From NCBI GenBank assembly GCA_002311925.1, contig DCAK01000081.1, positions 7,645-15,147 of the forward strand: a stretch of DNA of 7,503 bases, written 5' to 3'. A program made the position numbers and the translations under genes. This document shows, in pieces, positions 6,062 to 7,503 of the stretch. The stretch is from Planctomycetes bacterium UBA1135. Its GTDB lineage: Bacteria; Planctomycetota; UBA1135. Each line of letters starts with the position of its first letter. The stretch's first letter is position 1. A model generated the notes under the pieces. The model was not told the origin of the DNA. It worked only from the letters and a program-made list of their open reading frames with translations, and searched no databases.

Positions 6062-7503
6062 ATGAACGACATCGACCACGAACAGGAATACTCGCGCCGC
6101 TGGGAGGATGAAGCGTCCTTCAACGACGTTCTCGCGGAACAAATCCGCAAGGCCCCCTACGTCCTCATTTCCATCGCGGTGCACGCGGTTCTCGCCTTCT
6201 TCATTTCCGGGTGGATTATCCTGAATTCCATTTCAAGCGAGACCCCCACGATTACCGTGAATTATCCACCATCCCTCCCTGAAATTGAGAAAGAGGAACC
6301 CCCGGAGGAAAAAGTTATTGAACCGGAGGTCAACGAGCCCCAACTCAACCCCAATGAAATCGTGGAGCCCCTCGACCAGGAAGACCATGAGGATGAGGGC
6401 GACCCAGATTTCAAATCGGATGCTCCCTTGGACTTGGACTCCTTTATCCTCGATACGGGCCTCGGCCCGGGCGGTGGAGGCTTGTACGGTCCGCGCGGGA
6501 ACGAAGGTGGTCCTCGGAGTGGAAGCCCCTCCGAGAAGGCGGTTCAGGCCGCACTTGACTGGCTCGCCGACCACCAGACCGCGGAGGGTTTCTGGGACTG
6601 CGACGAGTTCCCCCTCGAGGACAAGTATCCCAACGAGCCCCCCTCCACCGGGCCCGGCAATCCGGTCAACGATGTCGGCGTCACCGGCCTCGCCTTGCTG
6701 GCTTTCCTGGGCAACGGCAACACCATGAGCGAGGGCCAGTACAGGGAGAATGTGTCACGTGGCATCAACTGGTTGAAGCGGGTCCAGCTTGAGACCGGGT
6801 TGTTCGGCGACGACATCGGCAACCCCACCCTTTACAACCACTCCATCGCCACCATGGCCATGGGCGAAGCCTACTACTTCGCCAACCGTACCCCGCAGCT
6901 TCAAAAGCCCATGCAAAAAGCGGTCAACTTGATTCAGCACGCCCGGAATCCCTACGGGGTCTGGCGTTACGCCCTCGAGCCCAACGGGGATAATGACTCC
7001 TCCGTGACTGGCTGGATGATTTTCGCCCTCAAGACGGCCCAGGACGGCAAGATTCCCGTCTCCAAGGACAACTTCGACGGAGCCAAGTCCTGGTTCGCAC
7101 AGATGACCGACCCGGGCAACGGCCGAACCGGTTACGACTACAAGTTCGGTCGCGGAAGCGCCCCTGCGCGCCCCGAGGGCTACAAGGACCGTTGGCCGGG
7201 GAGTAAATCCGAATCCCTGACAGCCGTCTCCCTGCTCTGCAGCATCTTCATGGCCGATGCCACCAAGATTCGCAGCAACAAGGATTATGAGAACTTCGAA
7301 ATCCTCAAGAAGCAGGCCGACCTCTGCGTCCGCACCCTTCCCATTTGGGACGACCCTGGCGGTTCCATTGACATGTACTACTGGTATTACGCGACCTTCG
7401 CGATGTACCAGTGGGGAGGGAACCACTGGAAGCAGTGGCAGAAGGCCATCGAAAAGGCCCTCATCCCCAACCAGTGCACCGAAAGCACCGGCTACAAGAA
7501 GGA
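6062..7503 (+). CDS. TonB-like membrane anchor fused to a prenyltransferase/squalene-oxidase-repeat toroid, 3'-partial
   Basis: Open to the right edge (480 codons plus 2 nt, no stop). An in-frame TGA at 6047-6049 makes ATG 6062 the first ATG. Seen in order: a charged cytoplasmic tail (res 1-32); one membrane helix (about 33-55) with Ser37-x3-His41; an acidic, Pro/Glu-rich linker (about 67-125); a Gly-rich stretch (133-150); then alpha/alpha-barrel repeats from about res 158, with recurring helix-turn units such as ALDWLADHQTAEGFWD (164-179), GINWLKRVQLETGLFG (234-249), NLIQHARNPYGVWRY (289-303), SVTGWMIFALKTA (314-326) and an aromatic-rich MYYWYYATFAMYQWGG (438-453). The repeats fit the squalene cyclase/prenyltransferase-beta fold. 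The cyclase acid motif DxDD reads DNDS (310-313), so cyclase activity is unlikely. The first 100 residues resemble TonB (SxxxH helix, then a Pro/Glu linker). Inferred topology: N-terminus inside, toroid in the periplasm. Function unknown; an ExbB/ExbD-energised role is possible. Confidence 0.8.
   Translation, partial: MNDIDHEQEYSRRWEDEASFNDVLAEQIRKAPYVLISIAVHAVLAFFISGWIILNSISSETPTITVNYPPSLPEIEKEEPPEEKVIEPEVNEPQLNPNEIVEPLDQEDHEDEGDPDFKSDAPLDLDSFILDTGLGPGGGGLYGPRGNEGGPRSGSPSEKAVQAALDWLADHQTAEGFWDCDEFPLEDKYPNEPPSTGPGNPVNDVGVTGLALLAFLGNGNTMSEGQYRENVSRGINWLKRVQLETGLFGDDIGNPTLYNHSIATMAMGEAYYFANRTPQLQKPMQKAVNLIQHARNPYGVWRYALEPNGDNDSSVTGWMIFALKTAQDGKIPVSKDNFDGAKSWFAQMTDPGNGRTGYDYKFGRGSAPARPEGYKDRWPGSKSESLTAVSLLCSIFMADATKIRSNKDYENFEILKKQADLCVRTLPIWDDPGGSIDMYYWYYATFAMYQWGGNHWKQWQKAIEKALIPNQCTESTGYKK

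Noticed and set aside
6755..7426. Minus-strand open frame of 223 codons opposite the toroid gene
   Set aside because: Its translation shows no recognisable domain, and the plus-strand frame has clear repeats and a membrane-linker architecture.
1..7503. CRISPR arrays, tRNA or rRNA genes, insertion sequences, attachment sites
   Set aside because: No spaced direct repeats, no terminal inverted repeats, no transposase-like frame and no RNA gene signatures; nearly all of the window is accounted for by coding sequence.

Overview
This GC-rich bacterial window is densely packed and mostly housekeeping. I infer a Planctomycetota-like source. The best clue is the last gene, a membrane-anchored prenyltransferase/squalene-oxidase-repeat protein of a kind I know mainly from planctomycetes. 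The codon use, strongly biased to G/C third positions, and the very short intergenic spaces fit but are not diagnostic. No mobile elements, CRISPR arrays, tRNA or rRNA genes were seen.

Layout: (1) Positions 1-114 are the last 37 codons of a plus-strand gene that reads like the C-terminus of a dGTP triphosphohydrolase (HD family). (2) It converges on, and overlaps by 12 nt, a minus-strand pair: fabI (enoyl-ACP reductase, first in transcription) followed closely by a compact, divergent ThiD-family kinase. (3) A 108-bp gap with divergent starts separates fabI from mfd. (4) mfd (transcription-repair coupling factor, 1083 aa, probable TTG start) runs on the plus strand and is joined by an ATGA overlap to a SurA/PpiC-like parvulin protein. 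(5) After 58 nt comes a gene, cut by the window end, that encodes a TonB-like N-terminus (cytoplasmic tail, one membrane helix with an SxxxH motif, Pro/Glu-rich linker). In place of a TonB C-terminal domain it carries a large alpha/alpha-toroid repeat domain.

The genes serve separate processes: nucleotide pools, fatty-acid synthesis, cofactor salvage or synthesis, transcription-coupled repair and envelope protein folding. The most interesting item is the TonB-like/toroid chimera. Its membrane helix carries the SxxxH signature through which TonB couples to ExbB/ExbD, which suggests a proton-motive-force-driven envelope protein with an unusual output domain. Second is the parvulin domain of the mfd-linked protein, which appears to have lost both active-site histidines and so may act as a chaperone only.
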